From Haloplanus litoreus (GTDB taxonomy: Archaea > Halobacteriota > Halobacteria > Halobacteriales > Haloferacaceae), in assembly GCF_042677945.1 (NCBI RefSeq), contig NZ_JBHUDN010000020.1: a stretch of DNA of 64,000 nt. One strand, 5' to 3'. The notes under the pieces are model-generated. The model was not told the origin of the DNA and did no database searches. It was given only the letters and a program-made list of their open reading frames with translations. A program made the position numbers and the translations under genes. Below, one piece after another: positions 45,223-55,900 of this stretch (its first letter is position 1; each line of letters begins with the position of its first letter).

Positions 45223-45497
45223 TTACGAGGTCAGTCACCATCGAAGACATCGATGACCTGTACCTGATGTGGAACGACCACATCAACGCCTCCGCCCTCT
45301 ATCGCCGCGCCCTCCGCGAGGAAATGGAAGTCCGCGGTGTTGACCCCGATGAACTCCGCGACCTCCTCGAACGGGCCCGCGAGCAGGGCTACACGCTCGA
45401 CGAGATCGCAGAAGACACCAACCGATTCGACGACCTACAGTCGCTCGTCGAAGAGCAACAGAACCAGCCACCAGCTGGAGACGCCACAGATGATTGA
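45219..45497 (+). CDS. small ribbon-helix-helix-like protein, first gene of conjugation operon
   Basis: Encodes 92 residues. The start (RSVTIEDIDDLYLMWNDHIN, then ASALYRRALREEMEVRG) fits a ribbon-helix-helix DNA-binding fold, and a charged C-terminus (LDEIAEDTNRFDDL) ends in a disordered tail. The position as first gene after a promoter with an inverted repeat suggests it regulates the operon. Translation is coupled to the preceding 14-codon ORF. Assignment is by pattern and context. Confidence 0.6.
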   Translation: MITRSVTIEDIDDLYLMWNDHINASALYRRALREEMEVRGVDPDELRDLLERAREQGYTLDEIAEDTNRFDDLQSLVEEQQNQPPAGDATDD

Positions 45498-45503
45498 CTC
45501 GCT

Positions 45504-45923
45504 ATGTCACAGGACCAGACTCCCTCCGACCCTGAGCCTAGCGTCGAAAACCAGTCACCGCTGACCGGGAAGATCCCTCGGCAGGCAGCGCTCACCGTCG
45601 TCCTCCTGAGCCTGTTCGCTGTCCAGCCGGTCGCCGCCCAGAGTAACGCGGTCTGTAGCGCAGACAACCTCCCGAGCATGATTGAGGGGTTCTTCCAGCT
45701 GACCACCGCGCTGGGGATCGTCGGCCTCGCCATCGTCTGGCAGGCTGACTCCCTCATCGAGATGTTCACCCTCAATCCCGAGCAGAAGAAGGGCCTCAAG
45801 CGCCACAAGCGGTCGGCGATGAAGTCCGCGGTCGTCCTCGTCGTGCTCGGCCCGCTGTACACCGTCGCCGGGTCGATGATGGGCCTCCCGCTGGCGCAGT
45901 GCGTCGACCTCGTCCCCTGGTAA
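45504..45923 (+). CDS. small membrane protein, VirB2/pilin-like
   Basis: Encodes 139 residues. A hydrophobic N-terminus (IPRQAALTVVLLSLFAVQPVAAQ) looks like a signal peptide with cleavage near AAQ, followed by two transmembrane segments (TTALGIVGLAIVW and SAVVLVVLGPLYTVAG). Size, two hydrophobic helices and position before other secretion genes match VirB2/TrbC pilins, as known from type IV secretion operons. No sequence family is recognised, so the pilin role is an inference. Confidence 0.6.
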   Translation: MSQDQTPSDPEPSVENQSPLTGKIPRQAALTVVLLSLFAVQPVAAQSNAVCSADNLPSMIEGFFQLTTALGIVGLAIVWQADSLIEMFTLNPEQKKGLKRHKRSAMKSAVVLVVLGPLYTVAGSMMGLPLAQCVDLVPW

Positions 45924-45951
45924 CTACCCCGCAGTCCCCGTTGCGAGCCCT

Positions 45952-47685
45952 ATGAACCATCGAGAGCTCTCCGTGCTCATGGCCGGCTTGCTCGCGACGA
46001 GCCTAGTCACGGGTATCGTCGCCGCTGACCCGCCGCGACCGGGTACGGAGGGGAACGGGCTCACGGAAAACGAGTCGGCAACGCTGTGGTCTCGGGATGC
46101 GGACAACTACATCAGCCAAGAGGAGTACCGCCAGCGCTACGGCGAGAACCGCTCCGCTGTCCATCAAGTCGCGAACGGGACAGACATTACGTTCAAACGG
46201 CCGCCCGCGACAGCGGCGACGTGGACGCGGAACGACTTTGAGGACCTCGACGCCGGTGGCCCAGATACGTCCGTACATCCACCGCACGCAGACCTCGAGG
46301 ACGGCGTCTTCATCGAAGATGCTCACGCGACGATCTTCGCGGCCCAGCCCTCTACTCGTGGACACCTCGAGTCCGGTGAAACCCCACTGTACATCGCACC
46401 GAATGGGACGATGCGCGGGTTCGTTGATTACCGCGTTCGCGTCCCCAACGGGAGTTCCTCCGGCAACACGACTATCTCGTGGTCGCTCACGGAGCACGAG
46501 ATCGAAGAAGTCCGGTTGAAGAAGGACGGCGAGACCATCGCCGAGCGTGACGGAGCCCATACGCCTGCCCTCGACTACCAGATCGAGGACGACTGGAGTG
46601 CGAATCTCACGCTGGAAGCGGAGATTAGCGTCCGGCTGAAGAAAACCGTCAGGACCGACCTGGGTGACCGGACGGACGTCGACGTTACCTATCGGACGGA
46701 ATCACGCAACGTCTCCGATTCGATCGCCGTCGAGATCTACGACCTCTCGGCGTACCCCTATTACGCCGAGTATCCGAACGGCGATGCCGGCGTGGCCATC
46801 TTCCAGTCGCGGCCGTGGCAGGGGTACACGCTCACGGAGGACGGTGAGGCACGGGTCCGTGGCATCTGGCGGTTCTACACCGCTCGGAACACCAACTGGG
46901 ACACGCTCGTCCGGTCAAATCGCACGGATAGCGCCACCATCGAGTCAGACGCAATTCCGGTGTACGTCCACGCCTATCCCTCGCGGATCGGGCCGCGTGC
47001 CGAGCCGGTCCGAAACGGACCGGAACTCATCGAGACCTGGGGGACTGACCGCCCGTCACCAGTCGGCACCATCGGTGAGAACATCAATATCGACATCGTC
47101 AACCAGTCGTACACGACGACGTACGGCGTCGCCGTTCGAGCCGAGAACGTCGATCGAGAGGCGCTGCACGTTGCGGGCATCGTCCGGGGCGTGAATGCGT
47201 CAATCGTCGAGCCGGATGCCGGGTCCGAGCGACAGCTCCGCCGCAGTAATCTCACTGTCGAGGTCATCCAACAGAATCAGTCGCAAGCCACGCTCAGGGT
47301 CGAACTGCGGGACAATCAAACTGGTGCGCCGATTGCGCTCGACGATAGCCGTCAGTATCCAATCGGCGGCACCACCCGGAACGGGTACATCACGGTCGCG
47401 GATCAGCGCGTCGAGACCAACGCCTCGGGAGTGGCGATCGTGACCATCGACGAACCGGGCATCTACACGGCTCGGTACCATCCGGGCTCGTGGCTCGGTC
47501 ACGACCCGGCGTACGTGAGTGATACCGCGACGGCCCGGTGGCACCCACTCGGGACGATCGACGGCTGGTTTGCACTGGTGTTCGAGGTCGGCTGGCAGCT
47601 CCTGCCCTTCTTCGTGATGTTCTACGCTGGCAAGCGCCTCCTGCGGATGCTCGGCCCAGAAGACATCTTCGGACAAAACCCATGA
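45952..47685 (+). CDS. large exported membrane-anchored protein of conjugation operon
   Basis: Encodes 577 residues with an N-terminal signal peptide (LSVLMAGLLATSLVTGIVAA) and one C-terminal transmembrane segment (WFALVFEVGWQLLPFFVMFY, near 550-570) with a short inside tail. The large outside part is rich in Thr, Asn and Asp, with beta-strand-like patterns in the last third (VRVELRDNQTGAPIALDDSRQ) that fit an Ig-like fold. It may be a cell-surface adhesin or a channel component of the transfer apparatus. Family unknown. Confidence 0.7.
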   Translation: MNHRELSVLMAGLLATSLVTGIVAADPPRPGTEGNGLTENESATLWSRDADNYISQEEYRQRYGENRSAVHQVANGTDITFKRPPATAATWTRNDFEDLDAGGPDTSVHPPHADLEDGVFIEDAHATIFAAQPSTRGHLESGETPLYIAPNGTMRGFVDYRVRVPNGSSSGNTTISWSLTEHEIEEVRLKKDGETIAERDGAHTPALDYQIEDDWSANLTLEAEISVRLKKTVRTDLGDRTDVDVTYRTESRNVSDSIAVEIYDLSAYPYYAEYPNGDAGVAIFQSRPWQGYTLTEDGEARVRGIWRFYTARNTNWDTLVRSNRTDSATIESDAIPVYVHAYPSRIGPRAEPVRNGPELIETWGTDRPSPVGTIGENINIDIVNQSYTTTYGVAVRAENVDREALHVAGIVRGVNASIVEPDAGSERQLRRSNLTVEVIQQNQSQATLRVELRDNQTGAPIALDDSRQYPIGGTTRNGYITVADQRVETNASGVAIVTIDEPGIYTARYHPGSWLGHDPAYVSDTATARWHPLGTIDGWFALVFEVGWQLLPFFVMFYAGKRLLRMLGPEDIFGQNP

Positions 47686-48512
47686 CTCAGGACAATCCCC
47701 ACCTCAGTAGACGGACCGCCCTCCGAACAGTCGCCGGCGCCGCTCTCGCGAGCGTGGCCGGATGCCTCAACAACGGCGATTCCCCGGGTGGCGGGAACTC
47801 AACACCGTCTGATGAAGGAGGAGTCATCCAGGAAATCACTGTAGAGGGGACAGAACTCGTCGTTGAATACTCCTCAGAGGAGGAAGTCGACCAGATCAAT
47901 CTCGTCCAGCCGAATGGGGAACTGTTCGGTCAGCGAGAAACCGCTGCTGGGTCACAGCAGGTCTCTTTCGAGATCGGGACTTCCTACGAGCCTGGAGAGT
48001 ATACTGTCGTGGCCCTCAGCGGTGAAGAAACGCTAGCTGAGAGTTCCTCAGTGATTCAGCCGGAAATTGGAATTCAAGAGGTCGGTCTTTACCGGAATAA
48101 CCCTGAGAAGCCGTGGGACGAAGTCTATGGAGACACCGAGACGGATCGGCTAAAGAACGGGGAAGCGTACGTCACCGTCGAAAACACCGGAAGCGGACCA
48201 GAAGCGATTGTTGAGTTAATTTTCTCCGGCGATGTTCCAAACCCTGTCGAAGATCCCCGAGGTAGCGGGATGTATGAAACCGAGCAGGTGGTGATCTCGC
48301 CGGGAGAAACTACCGACCTGTTCAGTAGTTCGTTCCCGTTTGGTTCTGAATCTGAGGAGGGAATGGGATGCTCCCCGGACGGTAACAGCGGCCAGTTCAC
48401 CGTCACAGTCCGAACCCAGGTTGGCGGCGACCAGGTATCGAAATCCTTCGATGTACAGTACTCCGGATCCACGGAGATGAGTGACTGCGAGGTTTCAATC
48501 ACGGAGGCCTAA
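47682..48512 (+). CDS. Tat lipoprotein of conjugation operon
   Basis: Encodes 276 residues from an ATG at 47682 that overlaps the previous stop (ATGA). The N-terminus has a twin-arginine motif and lipobox (SRRTALRTVAGAALASVAGC), so it is exported by Tat and lipid-anchored. The mature part is Ser/Gly/Glu-rich, beta-rich and has no known domain. In this operon it might be a mating-pair or surface-exclusion component; this is inferred from context. Confidence 0.72.
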   Translation: MTQDNPHLSRRTALRTVAGAALASVAGCLNNGDSPGGGNSTPSDEGGVIQEITVEGTELVVEYSSEEEVDQINLVQPNGELFGQRETAAGSQQVSFEIGTSYEPGEYTVVALSGEETLAESSSVIQPEIGIQEVGLYRNNPEKPWDEVYGDTETDRLKNGEAYVTVENTGSGPEAIVELIFSGDVPNPVEDPRGSGMYETEQVVISPGETTDLFSSSFPFGSESEEGMGCSPDGNSGQFTVTVRTQVGGDQVSKSFDVQYSGSTEMSDCEVSITEA

Positions 48513-48514
48513 CG

Positions 48515-49576
48515 ATGGTGGACCTGATAGACGTCGTTCTCGAGGGTTTCAAAGACGTCGTCGATTGGTTCATCGGTCTGTTCATGGACGGGCTTCGGTC
48601 GGGGTATCAGACGCTGACCGAAGAGATGTTTGGCACTCCGACTCCCCAGACTGACGGGACGTTCATTTTCGGAGAACCAAGTAACGCCCCTTGGCCAGCA
48701 ATCCAAGAAGGGCTCATCGGCGGCGAGATCATGTTGATTTCTCTGCTGCTACTTGTGATGAGCGTTCAGGGACGACACACCATCCGCATCTTCAATATCG
48801 GGAGTGCGTACGAGGCTCGGAAGACCAAGAAGACTGCCTGGGTCGGAGCCTTTCTGATTATTACCTGGTACTGGATTGGAGCGCTCGCGCTCTACCTTGT
48901 TGATGGGTTCACGATTGCCCTGATGCCGGAGCTGTCCTCGCTGGGCTCTGCTATGTTGCAGTTCATAACGGGGTCGATTACCAACCCCGGTCTTGGTCTC
49001 CTCTTTGCTCTTATCGGAGGAATTTCGATGTGGGCACTGGAGGCGCTGTTCTACATACGGCAGATTCTCCTCTACGTCTACCTGTACGGGATGCCCATAG
49101 CGTTCGCCGTTGCGTACGGCAATATCCCTGTCCTCTCTGATGTCGCGATGGGGTTCAGCAAACGGTTCGTCCCATTGGCCATCCTACCCCTGCCTGCGGC
49201 GATAGTCCTCAAAGGATACGACCTACTCTACTCTGGAGGGACGTTGACGCCGGGAACAGCGTTCCTCAAGTACCTCGTCGCGTCTTCACTTCCTCTCGTC
49301 GCGCTCTATGTCACGTGGAAGACGTTCAAATACGCGACCCCACTCACGGCGAAGGTTCTCGGTGGTGCGACGAAAGGAGCGGCCCTCATCGGCGGTGTCG
49401 CCGCTGGAGCCTACATCGGCGGCGCCGGCGTCGCGACGACCGCGGCCCGATGGGGACCGAAGGCCGCAGCGGGACACGCTGTGGCGCAGAAAGCTGCAGC
49501 CCGTGGCGCGAACAGCGACGAAGACGGCGGGACGCCGTCCTACCGGCGGACCGAGAACGACCCTGGAGGTTACTAA
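48515..49576 (+). CDS. multi-pass membrane protein, VirB6/TrbL-like
   Basis: Encodes 353 residues with about six to eight hydrophobic segments between residues 65 and 300 (for example MLISLLLLVMSV, WVGAFLIITWYWIGALALYLV, LGLLFALIGGISMW). A short N-terminal amphipathic part precedes and an Ala/Gly-rich, positively charged tail follows. Topology and position before VirB4-like genes match VirB6/TrbL, the membrane channel proteins of type IV secretion. Sequence similarity is not evident by eye, so the name is by topology. Confidence 0.65.
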   Translation: MVDLIDVVLEGFKDVVDWFIGLFMDGLRSGYQTLTEEMFGTPTPQTDGTFIFGEPSNAPWPAIQEGLIGGEIMLISLLLLVMSVQGRHTIRIFNIGSAYEARKTKKTAWVGAFLIITWYWIGALALYLVDGFTIALMPELSSLGSAMLQFITGSITNPGLGLLFALIGGISMWALEALFYIRQILLYVYLYGMPIAFAVAYGNIPVLSDVAMGFSKRFVPLAILPLPAAIVLKGYDLLYSGGTLTPGTAFLKYLVASSLPLVALYVTWKTFKYATPLTAKVLGGATKGAALIGGVAAGAYIGGAGVATTAARWGPKAAAGHAVAQKAAARGANSDEDGGTPSYRRTENDPGGY

Positions 49577-49582
49577 CAATCC

Positions 49583-50704
49583 ATGTCCATCGACGAAGAC
49601 GCAGCCGCACGGCGCATCATGGACCAGTTCGGTGAGGAGAGTCGCATCCCCTACCTCAACATCGAGGAAGGCGACGTCGGCGTCCTGATCGCCTTCCCGA
49701 TCGTCGGCCTGTTCATCGCCGGCCTCACCGGCATCGAATCACTCGCCCTGCCGTTCGTCGCAGGTGGCTTCGGGTTCGGCGTCGCGATCGTCTACGTCTC
49801 GCCCGACCACCTCAACGCGTGGACGTGGACGAAAGACGTCTATCGCTACGTCAAGCGCCCCCAGATCACGTTCAGCGCCCCGGAGGAGGCCGACAGTAGT
49901 ACCAACGAGACAGAGCGCAACGAGGGCGGGCTCGCGAACTACACGCCGTTCAAGCCCGACGAGCGGACGCAGGACCTCACGAACATCGAACGGGCGTGGC
50001 CGGGCGCTGGCGCGATCCAGCGCGCGGACGGCACGATGGAGGCGTTCATCGAGATCGACCCCGGCAACATGGACTTCGCGATGTCCGACGACTGGGCACA
50101 GCTCCAGGACGCCGGCGAGGAGTTCGCCAACAAGGAACTGGACTCGAAGCTCAAACTCCACGCCACGACCCGCTCGTTCCCAGTCGAACAGATCACGGAG
50201 AACATCGAAGACCGCCTGAACGACGAGGACGTCAAAGAGAACCCCATCTTCCGGGAACTCCTCGAGGAGTATCGGGAGACGCGGCCGAAAGAGATGCGCG
50301 AACGGGGCATCCAGCAGATGCGGTACTACATCGGCGTCCAAGTCACCCCGCTGGAGGTCTATGACCGCTTCCGTGACGAGGGGACGCCGGCCGAGAAGCT
50401 GACGCAGTTCCCCGTCATCGGGTTCCTGTTCAACCCGTTCGTGACCCGCCGCGAGGACCTCACCGACGTCGAGCGCCGCGCACAGATGTTCGAGAAGCTG
50501 GACAGCCGAGTCAACGACGTGCGGTCGGAGTTCATCCAGCAGGCCTCAGGGTGGTCTGCTCGGCGGCTCAGCACGGTCGAACTCTTCGTGTTGAATATGG
50601 ACTTCTGGAACGGCCGCGAACACGACTACGACGACGCGGAGCGCGTCGTTCGCGAACAACCCATCATCGGCCACTCGCGCCGGGAGGATGCCCACGATGC
50701 GTAA
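49583..50704 (+). CDS. VirB3-like/VirB4 N-terminal-like protein
   Basis: Encodes 373 residues. Two hydrophobic segments near the N-terminus (VGVLIAFPIVGLFIAGL and LPFVAGGFGFGVAIVYVS) resemble VirB3/PrgI. The rest (AFIEIDPGNMDFAMSDDW ... YYIGVQVTPLEVYDRF) looks like the N-terminal domain of VirB4 ATPases without the motor. The next gene supplies the ATPase domain and overlaps this gene's end by eight bases. In many systems VirB3 and VirB4 are fused; here the division is unusual. A Thr/Asn/Glu stretch (SSTNETERNE) is reminiscent of the ParA partner linker. Confidence 0.65.
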   Translation: MSIDEDAAARRIMDQFGEESRIPYLNIEEGDVGVLIAFPIVGLFIAGLTGIESLALPFVAGGFGFGVAIVYVSPDHLNAWTWTKDVYRYVKRPQITFSAPEEADSSTNETERNEGGLANYTPFKPDERTQDLTNIERAWPGAGAIQRADGTMEAFIEIDPGNMDFAMSDDWAQLQDAGEEFANKELDSKLKLHATTRSFPVEQITENIEDRLNDEDVKENPIFRELLEEYRETRPKEMRERGIQQMRYYIGVQVTPLEVYDRFRDEGTPAEKLTQFPVIGFLFNPFVTRREDLTDVERRAQMFEKLDSRVNDVRSEFIQQASGWSARRLSTVELFVLNMDFWNGREHDYDDAERVVREQPIIGHSRREDAHDA

Positions 50705-52922
50705 CCTCGTCCTCCAGACGGGCAGCGGAGCCGTCAGCCAGCTCACAGAGTGGCTCACGAATCCGACCTCAGCTGAAGGGGCGGCCCTCTACATCCTGCT
50801 CGCGGTACTGGTCGGTATCGGCGGGAAACTCCTCTGGGACTGGTACACCGAAGACGACGAGGAAGAGGTCGAGTTCTCGGATCTGCTCGACGAGGAGACC
50901 ATCGAACAGGGCGCGGCCGAACGCCAACTCCTCGACGACATCGCTGAGTCACACAAGACGGTGACGGCGCCGGCGGCGATCGAGTGGGAGACGCGCGCGG
51001 CACGGGTCGGCGAGCAGTGGACGACGACGCTATACATCGCTGACTATCCGGACTACCCCAACGACGGCTACCTCTCCGAGCTCTTCGAGATGACGGACGT
51101 GCAGTTCGACCTGACGGCCCACATCACGCCGAAGAACCAGGAGCGGGCGCGGAACGAACTGCAGGATATCGCTGACGACCTTCAGGTGGACGCTGACCTC
51201 GAACAGAGCGTGCGGAGTGCCTACCTTCAGGAACGCGCCAACGAGGCCGCAGCGACGTACAAGGCCGTCGAGAACGGCGCGAACGTCTTCGACCAGGGGA
51301 TGTTCATCACGGTCAGGGCCGACGAGAAGGAGGACCTCCGCGACGCCGTCCAGAAGGTCAAAAGCGCACTCCGCGACGATCCGGCGAACCTCACGCCGAA
51401 GACGGCGATCTGTCGCCAGGATCTCGCCCTTCAGTCCGCCGCACCCATCGGCGACAACGAGTTCGGGCGGACGTCGATTGCGCTCGGCGGCGCCATCGGC
51501 GCGTTACTGTCTTCGCCGCACAACGCGACGATCCTCGAGGAAGGCGGCGTCGAGTTCGGGATTCACAAGGACAACCAGAGTCCGGTGGTCATCGACCCGT
51601 TCGCCCGGGACAACGGCTACGCGATGTTCACCGTCGGCGACACCGGCTCGGGGAAGTCGTTCAGTTCGAAGCAGAACTTTATCCGCTCCATCGAGCAGAG
51701 CAAGGACCGAATCGGCATCATCCTCGAGCCGTTGAACAACTGGGCGGGGGTCGCCGAAGCGCTTGACGCCAAACGCATCACGGTCGGCGGGACGCTCGGC
51801 TTGAACCCCTTGGAGATTCGGGAGACACCCGAGCACGTCCAGCGAGCGATGGGCGAGGACGCCAGCCCGTTCAACGAGAAGCTCGACGACGCGATGAGCT
51901 TCCTGACGAACTTCTTCGCGCTTCGGGGCATCTCGCTGGGCGACCGCCGGACCACGCTCGAACTCGGGCTCAAGCGGGCGTACAAACGCAACGGGATCAC
52001 CGACGACATCTCGACGCACGACAATCCGAGCCCGACGATTCAGGATATGATGGACGTCTTCGAGGACATGGTTGACGACCCCGAGGAATTCGTCGTCCGG
52101 TCCGACGAGGAGGCGGGGAAGATCAAGGAGGACGCGACGTGGCTCCTCGACCAGCTCCGCCCCTTCGAGGACGACGGTCGGCACGCCAATCTCGGCCAAG
52201 AGTCCGACTTCGACATTCGCGACGAGAAAGTCATCTACCTCGACCTCGCCCAGCAGGAGGGCAGCGTCGATAGCAGCACGGCGCTGACGATGCAGCTACT
52301 CATCTCGCTGGTGTACGAGCGGGCGAAAGTCTCGGAGAAGGAGGTCGTGTTCTACATCGACGAGGCGCGGTACATCATGCAGGACGCCGCGAGCCTGGCG
52401 TTTCTTGAAACGGTGTTCCGTCACCACCGCCACCACGACCTCTCGATCCGGCTGGTCACGCAGACGGTCGACGAGTTCTTCGAGCACGCCGAGAGCGAGG
52501 CCATTCTGGACCAGTGTGCGGTCAAGCAGTTCCACCGCCTCGACGGGATGGACGAGGAGTGGGCCGACGAGTTCGGCCTGAACTACGCACAGATGCGGTT
52601 CGTCCAAGATGCCGTGCCGGGCAACGAGGACGCCGGCTTCTCCGAGGCACTCGTGGGCGTCGACGGCGAGTGGCGCGGCATCCAAGTCAAAGCGATGCCC
52701 AAGGAGAAGCAGGTCATCGACTTCGACCCGACCTCACAGGTCCGATCCTCACTGCCCGGCGCCGGCGACGAAGCCGTCGATACCGAGATGGAGGAGTTCC
52801 AGGAAGAGCTCGAGCATCGAGCAACGAACGGAACGAACGAAACGAGCGAACTGAACGAGGAATCAGACGCCGTCGAAGCTGAGCCAGACGGCGGGTCAAC
52901 GGAGGAGACCAACGATGGCTGA
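50697..52922 (+). CDS. VirB4/TraC-like ATPase
   Basis: Encodes 741 residues from the ATG at 50697, which has a GGGAGG Shine-Dalgarno about nine bases upstream; the ATG three codons earlier is too close to it. One N-terminal transmembrane segment (ALYILLAVLVGIGGKLLWDW) is followed by the ATPase: Walker A GDTGSGKS (~314-321) and Walker B VVFYIDEARYI (~550), with the VirB4-type ending (VTQTVDEFFEHAES). It would power pilus assembly and transfer at the membrane. The 3' end contains 9-bp repeats like those at parA (52823-52858). Confidence 0.85.
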   Translation: MRNLVLQTGSGAVSQLTEWLTNPTSAEGAALYILLAVLVGIGGKLLWDWYTEDDEEEVEFSDLLDEETIEQGAAERQLLDDIAESHKTVTAPAAIEWETRAARVGEQWTTTLYIADYPDYPNDGYLSELFEMTDVQFDLTAHITPKNQERARNELQDIADDLQVDADLEQSVRSAYLQERANEAAATYKAVENGANVFDQGMFITVRADEKEDLRDAVQKVKSALRDDPANLTPKTAICRQDLALQSAAPIGDNEFGRTSIALGGAIGALLSSPHNATILEEGGVEFGIHKDNQSPVVIDPFARDNGYAMFTVGDTGSGKSFSSKQNFIRSIEQSKDRIGIILEPLNNWAGVAEALDAKRITVGGTLGLNPLEIRETPEHVQRAMGEDASPFNEKLDDAMSFLTNFFALRGISLGDRRTTLELGLKRAYKRNGITDDISTHDNPSPTIQDMMDVFEDMVDDPEEFVVRSDEEAGKIKEDATWLLDQLRPFEDDGRHANLGQESDFDIRDEKVIYLDLAQQEGSVDSSTALTMQLLISLVYERAKVSEKEVVFYIDEARYIMQDAASLAFLETVFRHHRHHDLSIRLVTQTVDEFFEHAESEAILDQCAVKQFHRLDGMDEEWADEFGLNYAQMRFVQDAVPGNEDAGFSEALVGVDGEWRGIQVKAMPKEKQVIDFDPTSQVRSSLPGAGDEAVDTEMEEFQEELEHRATNGTNETSELNEESDAVEAEPDGGSTEETNDG
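52823..52858 (+). repeat. 9-bp repeats like the parA iterons, inside the VirB4-like gene
   Basis: Units AACGAACGG, AACGAACGA, AACGAGCGA and the weaker ACTGAACGA follow each other at 9-bp spacing. The consensus equals that of the parA arrays 22 kb away. In this gene they encode the Thr/Asn/Glu tail (TNGTNETSELN). Confidence 0.5.
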
Positions 52923-55900
52923 GTACTTGCGCGTCACGCCGACATCCGAGCGACTTGACCCGGAGAGCATCTCCCGCGTCCTCGACAGTCTCCACAAGCT
53001 GACCACGCCCGGCTCGTCGGGCCTCGGGGCGAAGCTGAACCCGCTCCACAGTGAGACACCACCCCGATTCGAGTTCCTCGCGATCAGTGATGGCCCGGAC
53101 GACCCGGTAGAGTTCTTCTACGGGGCCGATGCGCACCTCGATACGCTCGAGAAGCGCCTCCGTTCCATCTATCCAGCCACGTTCGACATCGAGCGCGTCG
53201 ACGTCGACGTCTCCGCCCGGCTCATACAGCCGGTCGAGTTTACACCACAGGAATTCGCCGAACACTACGAGGCCGGGCGGCTGCAGTACGAGTTTGGCCC
53301 GGCAGAACAGTACGACATCGTCGACGAGGAATCAAGGGACTCCGAGTCAGCCGAAGCAGACCCCGTTGTCGACGGCGGTACGGCAGCCACGAGAGTCCCC
53401 GATCATCACGTGACTGTCGGGGACTCAGCCCTTGAACTAGCACCGCCCGATGCACTTCCAGACGACGAGGAAGAGCAACGGGCCATCGAGAAGCCGACGA
53501 TGACACCAGCGGGAACGATTCTAGCTCGCCCGGCACAAAACGCTGTCTCGCCGCTCGGTGTCCGGTGGTGTGGCGCCGCGTCGCGGAAGCAGGACTGGAT
53601 GACCTCGCTGACGCCGTTCACGACAGAGGAAACGAGCGGCGATCTCTCGTCCGTCGACGAGCCCGGCGCGGCGCTGGCGTCGCTGATCGACCATCTGATG
53701 GAGGCGAGGGCGCCGACCGCCTTCCAGGTGGTTTTCCAACGGCGTGCCAGCTGGCAGTCCGATGCGGAGGTGCGGAAAGAGGACCTCGTCGACGGCCGGG
53801 ATACGTTCTTCCAGGAAGTCGTCGGTTCGTTGCTCGAGGTCGAGGAGCAGCGGAGCGACCAGGACGACCGGCAGCTCAGCGAGGCCGTCGAGAAGCGGAT
53901 CGAGTACATCGACGCGAAGAACGCCAAACGGTCGTTCACGGTCAACACCCGGGCCGTCGGCGTCCCCACCGACGACACCCGCGACGACCTCGATGGCCGA
54001 ATGGACTCGCTCCTCCCCGTGTTCGACCCGCTTGATGGGCCGTTCTACGAGGTCGAAGGGCAACGCCTCCGGGACAGCGGCTTCCGTGAGAAAACGAAGG
54101 AGAAGAAGGCACGGGCCGCTCTCCAGCGCCTCCTCAATCGCGAGTTGACGACGGGACGAGGGAAGACCCGCCCCGAGCTGGTCCTCAGCGGGACGGAGCT
54201 CGCGAACTTCGTCCTCGTCCCCTCCTCCGAACAGTTGACCGTCGAAGGGACGCGGGGAACGAGGGCCGAACAGCAGAGTCGGAATCCGCTCCCGTGGCCG
54301 AATCCGGATCTGATCCAGCAGTTCCAAGACGGGATGGCCATCGGCTACGCGCTCGACGAGAACGGTGAGCCACGGCCGGACCCCATTCGGATCCCGCCGG
54401 ACCTGTTGCCGACGCATTACGGGCGGTTCGCGTCGACTGGTGGCGGGAAGTCGAAGGCCATCATCAACGACGCGCTCTCGCTCCGCGAGACGACGGGTGG
54501 CCCCGTCGTCCTCGTCGACCCGAAGGGCGACGGGATGTGTGAGAACTACCTGCGCTGCCACTACGAACGATTCGGTGGTTTGGACGACGTCTACCACTTC
54601 CGCGTCCCGGGGACGATTCCCGCGTTCTCGTTCTTCGACATCCGGCCCGCGCTCGAGGCTGGTCGTAACCGTGAGGACGCGATTCAGGACAAGGTCGACC
54701 ATTTCCACGACATCCTCCGGATGATTATGGGCCGCGAGCAGTACGGGCAGGCGTTCGTCGCGAACGAGATCCTCAGCTACCTGATCAAGGCGCTGTTCGA
54801 CGAGGAGTATGGGAGTGACGTGTTCGGGCTGGACGACCTCTTCGCCGCCGCGCTCCGGATGCAGCGCGACCAGACGATTCCCCCGGTCTCGGCGGACAAC
54901 CAGAACATCGAGGAATCGCTGACGCGCCACTTCGCGAAGGATAACCACCAGTTCCAGGTGTCGATGGACGCCGTCGGGAACCGCCTCGACAAGCTCAAAG
55001 AGGACGCGCATCTCCGGCGGATCTTCAGCCACGTCCCTGAGCAGAACGACGCCGGCGAGTACGTCGACAACCGCTTCGACTTCCGCGAGTTCCTCGACGA
55101 AGACGCGACCATCATCTTCGACCTCGGCGACCTCCGGCCGGAGGCACAGCGAGCGATCACACTCCTGCTGTTGAGCAACCTCTGGGACGCCGTGCAGGTT
55201 CGCCGTCGCGACGGTCAGACCGACTACGAGAAGCTCACGAACCTCATCATCGAGGAGGCGGCGCCGGTCGCGTCGACGAAGCTCGTCTCCGAGCAGCTAC
55301 TGCCGCAGGGCCGGTCGTTCGGGCTGAGTATGGGACTCGTGATGCAGTTCCCCGAACAGGTGCGGAACCGGAACGAGCGGGCCTACGACGAGGTGCTGAA
55401 CAACATCAAGACGAAGCTCATCGGCAACATCTCGATCGAGCGCGACCTCGCGGAGTCGCTTGCCCACGAGGACCTCTCTCCGACCGAACTCCGCAACCGA
55501 ATCAACACGCTGCCGAGCGGCGAGTGGATTGCGCAGCTCCCGAGTCCGTCGTTCGGAGAGACTGGTCCGCCGCCGTTTTCGCTGAAGCCGCTTCCGATTG
55601 CAGCGGGGCATCCAGAAAGCGACCAGCCGCTCACAGAACCCCAGGAAGACCATTTCGAGTCCGTGTCCCGGCCACGGATGGTCAAGCGGACACAGGCCCA
55701 GTACGGGCTAACAGAACCGACTGAGTCGAGCACTGCTCCGGAAGAGACTGGCTGGGGGAGTTCGGGGGCCGAGACGACGGGCTCGGCTACCGACGGCGAC
55801 TCAGGAACGGACCCGACGCAATCCGCGTTCATCAGCAAATCGACGACCGAAGATGCGTCGACGTCGACCACGCCGACCGAGACGGACAGCGACCCAGATG

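Noticed and set aside
53521..55032. 503-codon open frame on the minus strand inside the coupling-protein gene
   Set aside because: Shadow of a GC-rich coding strand. The plus strand has the Walker motifs.
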